64,000 bases of DNA from an uncultured Hungatella sp. (GCA_910585435.1 CAJUEJ010000007.1:62001-126000), one strand, 5' to 3'. Positions 42,857 to 52,270 are shown, counted from the stretch's first letter. Program-made: numbers and translations. Notes: generated from the letters alone by a model not told the origin.

Positions 42857-44407
42857 ATGAAACAGACTGTATCCAACACATCCTGCTCCGATTTGCGCCG
42901 CCAGTTAGATTGGATTACCACCCTGATTCCTTTTGGCTGCATACTGCTTCTATGTCTTCTGTTTGTCGTATCACCGGAGCGTTCCGGCAGTGTCCTGGCT
43001 TCTGTCCGTTTCTTTTTAGGCGACGAACTGGGAAGCTACTATCTGCTCATCGGCCTGGGAAGTTTTCTGTGTTCCCTTTATATCGCTTTTTCCAAATACG
43101 GCTCCATAAAGCTGGGCAGCCTGGAAAAGCCTAAGTACTCTCCTTTTCAGTGGGGATCTATGATGTTTACCGCCGGATTGGCGGCAGATATTCTTTTCTA
43201 TTCCTTATGTGAATGGATTCTCTACGCCGGCGAAAGCCGGATTGAACAGATGGGCAGTATTCAGGATTGGGCTTCTACCTATCCTCTGTTTCACTGGGGG
43301 CCTATTCCCTGGGGCTTCTATCTGGTTCTGGCTGCTGCTTTTGGTTTTATGCTTCACGTTCGCAAGCGGGACAAGCAGAAATATTCGGAGGCCTGCCGCC
43401 CTCTTTTGGGAAAACGTGTAGATGGATTTGTCGGAAAGCTTATCGATCTTCTGGCAGTCTTTGCATTGCTTGCAGGAACCGCCACCACCTTTTCCCTGGC
43501 CACGCCTCTGCTCTCCATGGCTGTCAGCCAGGTACTCAGAATCCCTCAGTCCAATCTGCTGACGATTGCCATTTTGCTGGTTATCGGCATCACATATACT
43601 GTGACCGTCTATTTCGGTATGAAGGGGATCTCCCGCCTGGCTGCTTCCTGTACCTATCTGTTTTTTGCCCTGCTTCTCTACGTGTTCATAGGAGGAGGCA
43701 AATCCAGGTACATAATCGAGACAGGAATCACAGCCATAGGCAATATGACACAGAATTTTATCGCCCTGTCCACCTGGACGGACGCACTGCGCACCTCCTC
43801 ATTCCCGCAGAACTGGACTATTTTTTACTGGGCTTACTGGATGGTATGGTGTGTGGCTACCCCGTTCTTTATCGGCTCCATCAGCGAAGGACGGACTATC
43901 CGGCAGACTATTTTAGGCGGATACTTCTGGGGGTTATCCGGAACCTTTACCTCCTTTATTATTCTTGGAAATTACGGATTGAATCTTCAGGTTACCAACT
44001 CTCTGGATTTGATCTCGCTGTATCAGGCTTCCGGTGATCTGTATCAGGTTATCATCACTGTCATGAAAACCCTTCCATGGTCACAGGCCGGGCTGGTGCT
44101 TTTGGCAGTTACCATGATTGCATTTTACTCCACATCTTTTGATGCATTGACTATGGTAGCCTCCGCCTATTCCTACAAAGCGCTGCCCTCCGGTGCAGAG
44201 CCTCACAAAAATGTAAAGCTGTTTTGGGCCGTTTTGCTGATGCTGTTTCCCATTGCCCTGATTTTTTCGGAAAACTCCATGGCCAACCTGCAGACCGTAT
44301 CCATCATTGCCGCATTTCCTGTGGGAATCATCATGCTGCTGATTGTGGGAAGCTTCTTTAAAGATGCGAAGAAATATCTGGAAGAGAAAAACAGCCAGCC
44401 GGACTGA
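42857..44407 (+). CDS. BCCT-family transporter (betaine/carnitine/choline type)
   Basis: The 516-residue protein is a polytopic membrane protein with about 12 segments and the family signature around WTIFYWAYWMVW...FIGSISEGRTIRQTI. BCCT members import trimethylammonium compounds with Na+ or H+ or exchange them. The Trp-rich segments are present, but the exact ligand is not clear. The ATG at 42857 follows CGGAGG. A terminator hairpin overlaps the end. No catabolic partner genes are adjacent. Confidence 0.9.
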   Translation: MKQTVSNTSCSDLRRQLDWITTLIPFGCILLLCLLFVVSPERSGSVLASVRFFLGDELGSYYLLIGLGSFLCSLYIAFSKYGSIKLGSLEKPKYSPFQWGSMMFTAGLAADILFYSLCEWILYAGESRIEQMGSIQDWASTYPLFHWGPIPWGFYLVLAAAFGFMLHVRKRDKQKYSEACRPLLGKRVDGFVGKLIDLLAVFALLAGTATTFSLATPLLSMAVSQVLRIPQSNLLTIAILLVIGITYTVTVYFGMKGISRLAASCTYLFFALLLYVFIGGGKSRYIIETGITAIGNMTQNFIALSTWTDALRTSSFPQNWTIFYWAYWMVWCVATPFFIGSISEGRTIRQTILGGYFWGLSGTFTSFIILGNYGLNLQVTNSLDLISLYQASGDLYQVIITVMKTLPWSQAGLVLLAVTMIAFYSTSFDALTMVASAYSYKALPSGAEPHKNVKLFWAVLLMLFPIALIFSENSMANLQTVSIIAAFPVGIIMLLIVGSFFKDAKKYLEEKNSQPD

Positions 44408-44428
44408 TGTCCGGGCTGGCCCCTTTTT
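44394..44428 (+). terminator. Terminator of the BCCT transporter gene
   Basis: GCCAGCCGGAC and GTCCGGGCTGGC form a stem around TGAT, followed by CCCTTTTT. The left arm is inside the last codons of the transporter gene. Confidence 0.8.
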
Positions 44429-44437
44429 AGTTACTAC

Positions 44438-45430
44438 TTAATTTTGCCTGGCTCTCTCTTTCCATGCCTGATACACCTTCTCACAGTCATAGTTTGGTGC
44501 AAAGGGAACAGCTGCCTTACAGATATCCGCAATAACCTTTGTTTCCTCTTCCAGCTCTTCGGCTATCTGTTCCGGTATTTTTCCTTTCTTCAGTTTTATA
44601 CAGCTTAATTCAACCAGTTTATATTCTGCTCCCAGCTTCTGTCCTTGTTCTATTCCTTGTTCTATTCCTCGTTCTAACCCCTGTTCCAACCCTTGTTCTA
44701 ACCCTTCTTTCAACCCGTCATCAAAAATCATCTTTACTATCTGTGTCATTTCCAGCTCCTCCTTTATCCTTTTCCGATAGGTCTCATCGATTACTTTATC
44801 TGTAAATGTCAAAAGCCCGGATAAAACCTGAACTTCCTGTGTCCGTTCGCCAATTCTTTTAGCCAGCTCCATAGATTTAACAATCATGTCCTGCTTAGCC
44901 TTCTTTCCTTTTACTGTTAAAGGAAGTACCATAAGCTGCATTAATTCTTCCTCATTTAACATTTGTCTCCGGCCTATTCTGGCTTTTATCTTTTTATATA
45001 TCCTATCCGTATCCAGACCTACCAAATAGGCATTTTCCACCTTTATTGACACTCCTTCCAGATTATACGTTTGGGGCGCTTTCTCTACATCTGCCGTATA
45101 AATTACAATAACCTTTATCTTCTTTAACTCATCCAGTTTCTTCCCCTTGGCGTACCGTCTGATTACCCGTGCAATGTACCCTAGATATTTTACAAAATTT
45201 TCCTTGCTATAAGCAGACTCATAATCAATAATAGCAACCGCTCCGTCCTGCATAAGAAACAGATTGTCAAGTCTTAACTCATTACTTTCCACTGCCGGCA
45301 GATTGGTAGGCAGTATATCCACAATCTTTAAATCCGGAAGGCCAAAAGGTGCCAGGCTTCTCCCTATCAAAGCTTCCCCTGTCACTTTAGAAGCTACATC
45401 TTTGTTCTGGTATGTAATTTCTCCCATCAT
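44438..45430 (-). CDS. Rpn-family (PD-(D/E)xK) nuclease-like protein with EQG repeats
   Basis: A protein of about 330 residues from the 'recombination-promoting nuclease / putative transposase' family. The N-terminal half has the nuclease-like core ELRLDNLFLMQDGAVAIIDYES; the last acidic motif is DYES rather than the usual E-x-Q/K, so activity is uncertain. The C-terminal part has a tandem tract (GLEQGLEQGLERGIEQGIEQ) followed by a helical end. The start is at MM(45430/45427) after a GAAGGAGAAATG-type site. A strong promoter and a leader of about 170 bases precede it. Related proteins increase RecA-independent recombination in E. coli. Confidence 0.78.
   Translation of the reverse strand: MMGEITYQNKDVASKVTGEALIGRSLAPFGLPDLKIVDILPTNLPAVESNELRLDNLFLMQDGAVAIIDYESAYSKENFVKYLGYIARVIRRYAKGKKLDELKKIKVIVIYTADVEKAPQTYNLEGVSIKVENAYLVGLDTDRIYKKIKARIGRRQMLNEEELMQLMVLPLTVKGKKAKQDMIVKSMELAKRIGERTQEVQVLSGLLTFTDKVIDETYRKRIKEELEMTQIVKMIFDDGLKEGLEQGLEQGLERGIEQGIEQGQKLGAEYKLVELSCIKLKKGKIPEQIAEELEEETKVIADICKAAVPFAPNYDCEKVYQAWKERARQN
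44640..44720. repeat. 12-base tandem repeat inside the Rpn-like gene
   Basis: Six or so degenerate copies of CTTGTTCTAACC-like units encode the GLEQ/GIEQ tract. Because 12 is a multiple of three, copy-number change would lengthen or shorten the linker without a frameshift. Confidence 0.75.
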
Positions 45431-45607
45431 TTCTCCTTCTATTATACTGTACTTTATATTTTTCCTGCAACAAAAAAATAAGGCTATCTCTCCAAACACA
45501 CCACCGCCTTCCGCAACTCTCCGATTGGTATCTCTGCTGAACTCACAGCGTGATTAAAAGAATTTTTTAGAATCTGCCGAAAAGAATATTCGGTAAAGAC
45601 TGTCTTT

Positions 45608-45637
45608 AGTATACACAGCTATCGAAGAATTTGTCAA
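45608..45637 (-). promoter_or_regulatory. Strong promoter of the Rpn-like gene
   Basis: On the minus strand TTGACA (45632-45637), 18-base spacer and TATACT (45608-45613). The transcript would have a leader of about 170 nt containing CCGAA/TTCGG and AAAGAC/GTCTTT hairpins before the start codon. Confidence 0.7.
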
Positions 45638-45639
45638 TA

Positions 45640-45682
45640 AAAAATACGCTGGAATCTGGCATAATTCGCCATATCCAGCGCA
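45640..45682 (-). terminator. Terminator of the third sugar ABC operon
   Basis: On the minus strand CGCTGGA...TGGC pairs with GCCA...TCCAGCG around GAATTAT, followed by TATTTTTTA. It lies about 30 bases after the metallo-hydrolase stop and just upstream of the Rpn promoter. Confidence 0.7.
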
Positions 45683-45708
45683 TTTCTCTCCTGTTTATTT
45701 CTCGCCCT

Positions 45709-46527
45709 TTAAATATCCACATCAATCCCATCATATGCTGCTATGAAGCCATACTTTTTAAACGCCTCCTCCATATCCCCCTGAATTGGCCCGTAGGTAT
45801 GTACAAAATGTGTAGCAACAAAAACCGTCTTCTCATCTGCCATCTGGTTCTCTGTCATTCTCCTCTGAATCCTTAAATCATCCTCAAATCCCATATGATT
45901 CTTAAAATAGGATGGTCCGTTGCAACAGGTACAGTCAAGAACCACTCCGTCAAAGTGTTCCTCCTCCAGAGCTTTCCAGGTCTCTTCCGAAAAATATCCT
46001 GTATCATGTGCATACAAAAGCGTCTTCCCGTCCTTCCTCAAAATATACAGATGGCATTCCTGTGTAGTATCATGAGCTGCCGGCAGCGCCTTTACAGAAA
46101 AATCGCCCATAGTCAGCTCTTCAAAATTTCTGATACACACTACCCTCAGATACTCGGATATCTCTTCCGCCCCTAATCTCTTAAGCTTATCACACACTGT
46201 AGGATTCCCTGCCACTGTCAATTTTTTAGGGACAGGAGACAAGGAAAACGGCGGTGCAATATGCAGCAGTTCCTCTGGATAAAAGTGATCGCTGTGGGCA
46301 TGGGTAATCATCAGATAATCAATCTGATTCATATCCAGCCCGCCATAGCGCATATGGTCAAAAATATCCGCTGAAAAATCAACCATCAGGTTATCATCAA
46401 TCTGGCAGCTGGTTCTGCTCCGAAAATTTCTTCCTCCCATCTTTCTGATCTTTTCACAGTATTTACACTTGCAAAAAATAGCCGGAACCCCTTCTGAAGC
46501 GCCTGTTCCATAAAAATGCAGTCTCAT
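45709..46527 (-). CDS. PhnP-like metallo-beta-lactamase-fold hydrolase (cluster 3)
   Basis: The 272-residue protein opens with FYGTGASEGVPAIFCKCKYCEKIRK, with a zinc-type cysteine cluster as in PhnP, then has THAHSDHF and a later YAHDTGYFSE, VLDCTCCN. PhnP-type enzymes hydrolyse cyclic phosphodiesters of sugars. It is the last gene of the third sugar ABC operon, so it may act on an imported sugar phosphate or glycoside. Confidence 0.82.
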   Translation of the reverse strand: MRLHFYGTGASEGVPAIFCKCKYCEKIRKMGGRNFRSRTSCQIDDNLMVDFSADIFDHMRYGGLDMNQIDYLMITHAHSDHFYPEELLHIAPPFSLSPVPKKLTVAGNPTVCDKLKRLGAEEISEYLRVVCIRNFEELTMGDFSVKALPAAHDTTQECHLYILRKDGKTLLYAHDTGYFSEETWKALEEEHFDGVVLDCTCCNGPSYFKNHMGFEDDLRIQRRMTENQMADEKTVFVATHFVHTYGPIQGDMEEAFKKYGFIAAYDGIDVDI

Positions 46528-46550
46528 AATGCCTCCTTAAAATATTCGTC

Positions 46551-47393
46551 TTATCCTTTTACTCCTGATACCACCACTCCCTGAATAAAATATTTTTGAC
46601 AGAACACAAACAATACCAGAAGCGGTAACGCCACAATAATAGCTGCTGCGGACACCAGCTGCCACTGCGTACTGTACATACTGCTGAAGTATGACAGTCC
46701 TACAGATACTGGAAGCTTCTCCAAAGAATTAATAAACACCATCGGCTCCAGATAGCTGTTCCACTGATCCTGCATTGCATAGATAGCCGCTGCAATTAAA
46801 GATGCCTTGCTCTGAGGGATAATTATCTTCCGGAAAAGCTGAAATGTGCTGCAGCCGTCTATTTTAGCTGATTCATCCAGCTCCCCTGGAATTCCCATCA
46901 TAGCCTGCCGCATAATGAAAATATAAAACGGCCTTCCGAAAAACCAGGGAAGCACCAAGGGAATATAGGTATCCAGAAATCCCAGCTTATTATACAGCAT
47001 AAACTGCGGCGTAATAAGGATTTCCTGGGGAATAATCATTGTAATGATTACAATATAAAAAATCACATCCCTGCCCCTCCACCTGATTCTGGAAAACCCA
47101 AACGCAATGAATGCAGACGACAGCACAGAGGCAAACATTGAAATCACTGTGATATATGTGGAATTAAGCAAAAATCTTCCAAATGGCAGAGAATTAAACG
47201 TAAATGCCTCTTTAAAATTCTCCCAGTGCAAGGTTCCGCTGAAAAAGATCGGAGGGAATGCAAAAATCTGTTCCTGAGATTTCAGTGAATTTGCAAACAG
47301 CCATATAATAGGAAGCATAAAAATAACACTGAGTATAACCAGCAAGACGTATACGATTCCCTTAACGATGTTACTCTTCTTTTTTGTTCCCAT
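46551..47393 (-). CDS. Carbohydrate ABC transporter permease, MalG type (cluster 3)
   Basis: The 280-residue permease has an EAA-type loop (LDESAKIDGCSTFQLFRKIIIP) and C-terminus GVVVSGVKG. It is intact and lies 17 bases after the MalF-type gene and 23 bases before the PhnP-like gene. Confidence 0.92.
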   Translation of the reverse strand: MGTKKKSNIVKGIVYVLLVILSVIFMLPIIWLFANSLKSQEQIFAFPPIFFSGTLHWENFKEAFTFNSLPFGRFLLNSTYITVISMFASVLSSAFIAFGFSRIRWRGRDVIFYIVIITMIIPQEILITPQFMLYNKLGFLDTYIPLVLPWFFGRPFYIFIMRQAMMGIPGELDESAKIDGCSTFQLFRKIIIPQSKASLIAAAIYAMQDQWNSYLEPMVFINSLEKLPVSVGLSYFSSMYSTQWQLVSAAAIIVALPLLVLFVFCQKYFIQGVVVSGVKG

Positions 47394-47410
47394 AGTTTTC
47401 TCCTTATCTA

Positions 47411-48307
47411 TCAGCCCTCATAATGCACCCAGGATTTGGAAGTCCTGAATACCAAAAGTGTAAGAACTGCCACCAGAATAAATAAAAACCACGACATGGC
47501 ACTGGCATAACCCATTCTGTAATACTGAAATGCATTCTTATACAGATACAGCATGTAAAAAAGGCTGGCATTGTTGGGACCGCCGTCCGTAAGAACCTGA
47601 ACCATAGTGAAGGTTTTAAATGCAGATATAATTCCTGTAATCAGATTCAGAAAAATAGTAGGTGACATCATAGGTATCATAATGGAAAATACCTGCCTCG
47701 CTTTTCCGCACCCGTCCACAGTTGCCGCTTCATAAAGCTGCGTGGGAATGCTCTGCATACCGGCAAGATTGATAATCATACTTTTTCCGCACCCCCACAG
47801 ATGAATAATCACCAGGCTTGCCAGAATAGCAGGTGTGGTTGACAGCCATCTCACCCGTTTTATTCCCACCAGCCCCAGAAGAAAATTCAAAATACCAAAG
47901 TCAGAATCCAGGATCTGCTTCCACAGAAGGGATGTGGCTACCACCACAACCAGAGTGGGAATATAAAAAACAGCCCTGAAAAATGCAATTCCATTTACCT
48001 TGGAGTTTAAAAGCAGTGCAATGAGAAATCCCACCACCAGCTGGCTTGTAACAGCAATCATCGCATAAACAAATGTAATCCCCAGAGATTTCCATATCAG
48101 CTCATCCTCTGCAAACATGGTAATATAATTCTTAAGGCCCACAAACTGGGGCGAAGATAAAAAGCTGTAGTTTGTAAAACTCACAAATAATGAATACAGC
48201 AAAGGAATCAGCATAAAACATACAAAACCGAAAATCCAGGGTGAAATAACAAGCAGCCCTATACGCAGCTCCTTCTTTTCTCTGGGCGTCATCTTTTTAG
48301 CCTTCAT
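47411..48307 (-). CDS. Carbohydrate ABC transporter permease, MalF type (cluster 3)
   Basis: The 298-residue permease has membrane segments throughout, the EAA loop LYEAATVDGCGKARQVFSIMIP, and TDGGPNNASLFYMLYLY near the C-terminus. It is complete. It is separated from the binding-protein gene by a terminator-like hairpin. Confidence 0.92.
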   Translation of the reverse strand: MKAKKMTPREKKELRIGLLVISPWIFGFVCFMLIPLLYSLFVSFTNYSFLSSPQFVGLKNYITMFAEDELIWKSLGITFVYAMIAVTSQLVVGFLIALLLNSKVNGIAFFRAVFYIPTLVVVVATSLLWKQILDSDFGILNFLLGLVGIKRVRWLSTTPAILASLVIIHLWGCGKSMIINLAGMQSIPTQLYEAATVDGCGKARQVFSIMIPMMSPTIFLNLITGIISAFKTFTMVQVLTDGGPNNASLFYMLYLYKNAFQYYRMGYASAMSWFLFILVAVLTLLVFRTSKSWVHYEG

Positions 48308-48339
48308 AGAACTCCTTTCTCCATACTGTAAATCCCGTA

Positions 48340-48386
48340 TGATTAAAACAGAGGCACCGGATTCGAAATAATATTTCCGGCACCTC
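48340..48386 (-). terminator. Intercistronic hairpin between binding protein and permease (cluster 3)
   Basis: On the minus strand GAGGTGCCGGA pairs with TCCGGTGCCTC (two wobble pairs), followed by TGTTTTAATC. As in cluster 2, it lies directly after the binding-protein gene and probably limits permease expression. Confidence 0.65.
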
Positions 48387-48399
48387 CTTAACCCTTTCG

Positions 48400-49794
48400 C
48401 TACTGTGCAGATTTCTTGTTCTCTTCCATTACGCCATTGATTTTATCCTGAAGCTGCTGGAATGTAGTCTCCAGATCCTCTCCGTTAAAGATACTTGTCA
48501 TCGCATCTTTATAGTATCCGTTGTACTCCTGATACGGTATAAACTGTGTCAGGCGGTTGGGATGGACATATTCCAGAGCTCTCTGGAATGCCTTTGCATT
48601 CTCTGGATAGTTTTCCATCTCAAAGTAGGCATCTCTTGAATTTATAACTGCCGGAATATAAGTACCGGTAGCAGCCAGCTCTTTCTGCGCTTCCTCTGAG
48701 GTAAACACCTCCAGCACCTTGCCTACGGCATCCATATTTTTAGTATTGGGGTTCACCATGTATCCCAGTACATTGGACGAACACATACGGTTTCCTGTCT
48801 TCGGATCCAGCGGAAGCTCTGCACAATCCCACTCAAAGCCCTCTATTTTTGAAAATGTGATCAGATTCCAGCTGCCGGCCGCCATCATTGCAATTCTTCC
48901 TGTCATGAATAAATCATTGGCTGACATAGCATTTGCCACATCTGTTGTGGGAGATACTCCGTCCTCTACGTACATTGCAACAAAAGGCTTCATGGCATCA
49001 ATAATTTCAGGATCCGCCAGCGTGCATTCCTGTCCGTCATCACTGAATATCCACTTTCCCCTGGAAAGCATCAGCTCCCAGCTTGGAATCTTATTAACAT
49101 CACAGAAAAATCCGTACTGGCTGTTGGATACAGAATCGCCTATAACCGTCAGCTGTTTGGCCATCTCCTGTAAATCTTCCCATGTCCAAGTATCTTCGAT
49201 TTCCTTTGGCTCCTGAAGTCCGGCTGCCTTGAACATATTCTTATTGTAAACAATAGCTGTACTTTCCACCGTGTAGGGAATGGCCAACTGTTTGCCATCA
49301 TAGGTATAGTCCTCTACCAGTACACTGTCCATAGTATCCAGGTTGGCTTTCAGCTGCGCATTGCTCTCCAAAATTCCGCCTAAATCCGCTGCCTGATTGG
49401 TTGCCGCATACATCTCAAAGCTTGGACGGGTCATCTGATAGATATCCGGGCCACTGCCACCTGCGATTGCGATTGGAAGCTTTGTCCAATAGTCCGCATT
49501 CTGTATAAACTCTAATTTTACTTCAATATTCGGATATTTCTCTGTTACCATCTGCGCATATTTTTCATATACATCCTTTGCCTCCGTACTCCAGGTCCAC
49601 CAGGTTACCGTTGTGGCACCCGTGTCTCCACTGTTGTCAGAACTCCCCTGATTCTCAGCGCCTGCCACTTCTGTCTTATTCTCTGATTTTGCTGCTTCTG
49701 CCTGCTGTCCCTTCGTACCGCCCTGGCCGCACCCCCCCGTAAGAGATGCTATCAGGCTTCCCAGTGCGATATACGATAATACCTTTTTGTTCAT
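48400..49794 (-). CDS. Sugar ABC transporter substrate-binding lipoprotein (cluster 3)
   Basis: A family 1 solute-binding protein of about 464 residues with a lipoprotein signal (lipobox before the cysteine of LTGGCGQ), a low-complexity linker, then VTWWTWSTEAKDVYEKY. The ATG at 49794 has GGAGG at seven bases. First gene of the third sugar operon, divergent from an AraC-type regulator. Confidence 0.9.
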   Translation of the reverse strand: MNKKVLSYIALGSLIASLTGGCGQGGTKGQQAEAAKSENKTEVAGAENQGSSDNSGDTGATTVTWWTWSTEAKDVYEKYAQMVTEKYPNIEVKLEFIQNADYWTKLPIAIAGGSGPDIYQMTRPSFEMYAATNQAADLGGILESNAQLKANLDTMDSVLVEDYTYDGKQLAIPYTVESTAIVYNKNMFKAAGLQEPKEIEDTWTWEDLQEMAKQLTVIGDSVSNSQYGFFCDVNKIPSWELMLSRGKWIFSDDGQECTLADPEIIDAMKPFVAMYVEDGVSPTTDVANAMSANDLFMTGRIAMMAAGSWNLITFSKIEGFEWDCAELPLDPKTGNRMCSSNVLGYMVNPNTKNMDAVGKVLEVFTSEEAQKELAATGTYIPAVINSRDAYFEMENYPENAKAFQRALEYVHPNRLTQFIPYQEYNGYYKDAMTSIFNGEDLETTFQQLQDKINGVMEENKKSAQ

Positions 49795-49906
49795 ACATTT
49801 TCCTCCAATTTTTATCAATAATCGCTTATTTTTAGTGACTTATATCAATTTATTTTTCCTCTGCATGCTTAAGCAAAATAAATTTGTATACTTTTTTGTT
49901 GCTTCA

Positions 49907-49922
49907 TGATATATTTATATCA
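49907..49922. promoter_or_regulatory. Palindrome in the divergent region of cluster 3
   Basis: TGATATA-TT-TATATCA is a perfect palindrome in the 208-base region between the binding-protein and araC-type genes. It could be an operator, or simply AT-rich promoter sequence. Confidence 0.35.
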
Positions 49923-50002
49923 AAATTTACATAGTCAAACCAGTCACCCATGTGTCTTTCTGTTTATATTTATGTTGCTTTTTCATGAAAAGGAGTTCTG
50001 AC

Positions 50003-50836
50003 ATGGAAACTTATTTAAAACGAATGGTCTATTTTAATCCCCATTTTCCCACCCAGGAGTCTGTGGCTATTCTTCAGTGTGGCTATCAGGAATCCGGCTC
50101 CGGCCATATTTCAACCCAGCGCATTGTTGAAGACTACGTACTCCACTGTATCACCGGCGGCAAGGGTACTTATACCGTCAACGGGAAAAAATATCACCTG
50201 AAAAAGGGGGATTGTTTCCTGCTTCTGCCCGGCGTTCCCTTGTTATATCAGGCAGACATAAAAACCCCCTGGATTTATTACTGGATTGGTTTCAAAGTCC
50301 TCTCCCCCATGTCCCTTCTCTCCTTATGCGGCATTAAAGAAGACTCTCCTGTAGTCCATTACGATAGAATTGAAAAGCCGGCACAGCTTATCAATCCTCT
50401 TACCTACGCAGATCCAAGCCTGCTTTCTACCAATTATTTTGCTATAGGCCAGTTTTATCACCTGTGTTCTATGCTCATTGCAAATAATAATTCCAATCAT
50501 TTTGTCTCTCGAAAAGAATTTTTTGTGGAGCAGGTAATCGCATATATCAACAGCAGCTACTCTGTTAAAATTACTGTTCAGGATATTGCCCAGCATGTCG
50601 GTCTGGATCGCACATATCTGTACCGCATTTTCAAAGAACTTAAAGGGGTATCCATACAAACCTATATTCTTAAATTCCGCTTAAACCGTGCCTGTCATTT
50701 TCTGACACACACCAGCCTGTCCCTGGAAGAGATTTCCATATGCTGCGGGTATTCCTCTGTTCAGCATTTCTCTTATTTATTTAAAAAGTATATGGAGATT
50801 ACACCTGCAGAATACAGGCGTGTTAATCAGAAATAA
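50003..50836 (+). CDS. AraC-family regulator (cluster 3)
   Basis: The 277-residue protein has a cupin-like sensor (YVLHCITGGKGTYTVNGKKYHLKKGDCFLLLPG) — shown here only as the HCITGGKGTY core and the GDCFLLLPG end — and a C-terminal AraC double helix-turn-helix (VQDIAQHVGLDRTYLYRIFKE; CGYSSVQHFSYLFKKYM; TPAEYRRV). It probably activates the divergent sugar transporter. The ATG at 50003 follows AAGGAG at seven bases; the open frame upstream is not used. Confidence 0.9.
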   Translation: METYLKRMVYFNPHFPTQESVAILQCGYQESGSGHISTQRIVEDYVLHCITGGKGTYTVNGKKYHLKKGDCFLLLPGVPLLYQADIKTPWIYYWIGFKVLSPMSLLSLCGIKEDSPVVHYDRIEKPAQLINPLTYADPSLLSTNYFAIGQFYHLCSMLIANNNSNHFVSRKEFFVEQVIAYINSSYSVKITVQDIAQHVGLDRTYLYRIFKELKGVSIQTYILKFRLNRACHFLTHTSLSLEEISICCGYSSVQHFSYLFKKYMEITPAEYRRVNQK

Positions 50837-50844
50837 TTAAAAAG

Positions 50845-50880
50845 GGTGTAAAGTCTCAGCATACGCCAAAGCTTTACACC
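50845..50880. terminator. Bidirectional terminator between AraC-type gene and glyA
   Basis: GGTGTAAAG (50845-50853) and CTTTACACC (50872-50880) are perfect inverted repeats in the short gap between two convergent stop codons. Confidence 0.7.
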
Positions 50881-50908
50881 TCTTATTCAGGCTGCAGCCA
50901 TCTCTTAT

Positions 50909-52153
50909 CTAATAAAGCGGATATCTGTCACAGATTTTCGTGACCTCTCCCCGGATATAATCGGCCTTGCTCTCAAAATCCGTGGCCGCCAGCCAGATAC
51001 ATTCCGCAATCTTTTCCATATCCTCCTCTTTCAGCCCTCTGGAGGTTACGGCCGGCGTTCCGATACGGACACCGGAGGTTACAAACGGGCTTCTGGGATC
51101 ATTGGGCACAGTGTTCTTATTTAAAGTAATATACACTTCGTCACACCGGTTCTGCAGTTCCTTTCCGGAGATATCCATACCCCGCAGATCCACAAGCATC
51201 AGATGGTTGTCTGTTCCGCCTGTGAGAAGCTTAAAGCCCTGCTTCTGAAGCGCCTGGGCCAGAGCCTGGGCGTTCTTCACGATCTGATGCTGATACTCTT
51301 TAAATTCCGGCTTCAGCGCCTCCCCGAAGCAGACAGCCTTGGATGCGATAATATGCTCCAAAGGCCCTCCCTGGGTTCCCGGGAAAATCGCTTTGTTAAA
51401 GTTAAACTTCTCCGCCGCTTCTTTGTTGGCCAGGATCAATCCGCCTCTGGGTCCTCTCAGAGTCTTGTGAGTGGTAGTCGTCACCACATCCGCATAGGGA
51501 ATAGGGCTTGGATGCTCTCCCGCTGCCACCAGGCCGGCGATATGGGCCATATCCACCATAAGATAGGCTCCCACCTTGTCCGCAACCTCCCGGAACCTCT
51601 TAAAATCGATCACTCTGGCATAGGCGCTTGCCCCTGCCACGATCATCTTAGGCTTTGATTCCAGTGCGATCCGCTCCAGCTCATCATAATCGATAAACCC
51701 GTTGTCATCCACGCCATAAGGTACGATATTAAAATACAGCCCGGAGAAATTCACAGGGCTCCCATGAGTCAGATGTCCGCCGTGATCCAGATTCATCCCC
51801 ATAACCGTATCCCCTGGCTTTAACATAGCCACGAACACCGCCATATTAGCCTGTGCCCCGGAGTGGGGCTGCACATTGGCATAATCACACCCAAACAGCT
51901 TCCTGGCCCTCTCGATCGCCAGCGTCTCCACCACATCCACACACTGACATCCGCCATAATATCGCTTCCCTGAATACCCTTCCGCATACTTGTTGGTCAG
52001 AACCGTTCCCATAGCCATCATTACAGCCTCTGACACAATATTCTCAGAAGCAATCAGCTCCAGATTCCGTCTCTGTCTGGCTGCCTCATCCTTAATCGCA
52101 GCCCCCACCTCCGGGTCAAACTGCTCAATAAAATCCATCACCTGATTAACCAT
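50909..52153 (-). CDS. glyA: Serine hydroxymethyltransferase
   Basis: A PLP enzyme that makes glycine and 5,10-methylene-tetrahydrofolate from serine, feeding one-carbon metabolism. The 414 residues show family motifs: NKYAEGYSGKRYYGG, QPHSGAQANMAV, VDMAHIAGLVAAG, and the PLP lysine in TTTTHKTLRGPRGG. AAGGAG lies before the ATG. It lies downstream of oppF on the same strand, separated by about 117 bases with a probable terminator. Confidence 0.96.
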   Translation of the reverse strand: MVNQVMDFIEQFDPEVGAAIKDEAARQRRNLELIASENIVSEAVMMAMGTVLTNKYAEGYSGKRYYGGCQCVDVVETLAIERARKLFGCDYANVQPHSGAQANMAVFVAMLKPGDTVMGMNLDHGGHLTHGSPVNFSGLYFNIVPYGVDDNGFIDYDELERIALESKPKMIVAGASAYARVIDFKRFREVADKVGAYLMVDMAHIAGLVAAGEHPSPIPYADVVTTTTHKTLRGPRGGLILANKEAAEKFNFNKAIFPGTQGGPLEHIIASKAVCFGEALKPEFKEYQHQIVKNAQALAQALQKQGFKLLTGGTDNHLMLVDLRGMDISGKELQNRCDEVYITLNKNTVPNDPRSPFVTSGVRIGTPAVTSRGLKEEDMEKIAECIWLAATDFESKADYIRGEVTKICDRYPLY

Positions 52154-52211
52154 AATTATTCTCCTTCACCATCACAATTCCCGCTTTCCCAGTACCGCGA
52201 CAGCCAGCTTC

Positions 52212-52247
52212 AAAAAGAGTTGCCTTCCGTTTGCATTTGCAGAAGGC
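52212..52247 (-). terminator. Probable terminator of the opp operon
   Basis: On the minus strand GCCTTC pairs with GAAGGC around a loop containing TGCAAATGCA, followed by AACTCTTTTTG. It lies between oppF and glyA. I saw no folate or glycine riboswitch pattern in this gap. Confidence 0.5.
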
Positions 52248-52270
52248 TTAGAGGTTCTGACCCCTAAACC

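Noticed and set aside
52154..52270. Possible folate or glycine riboswitch before glyA
   Set aside because: The gap contains only a terminator-like hairpin and a ribosome site; no conserved riboswitch core was recognised.
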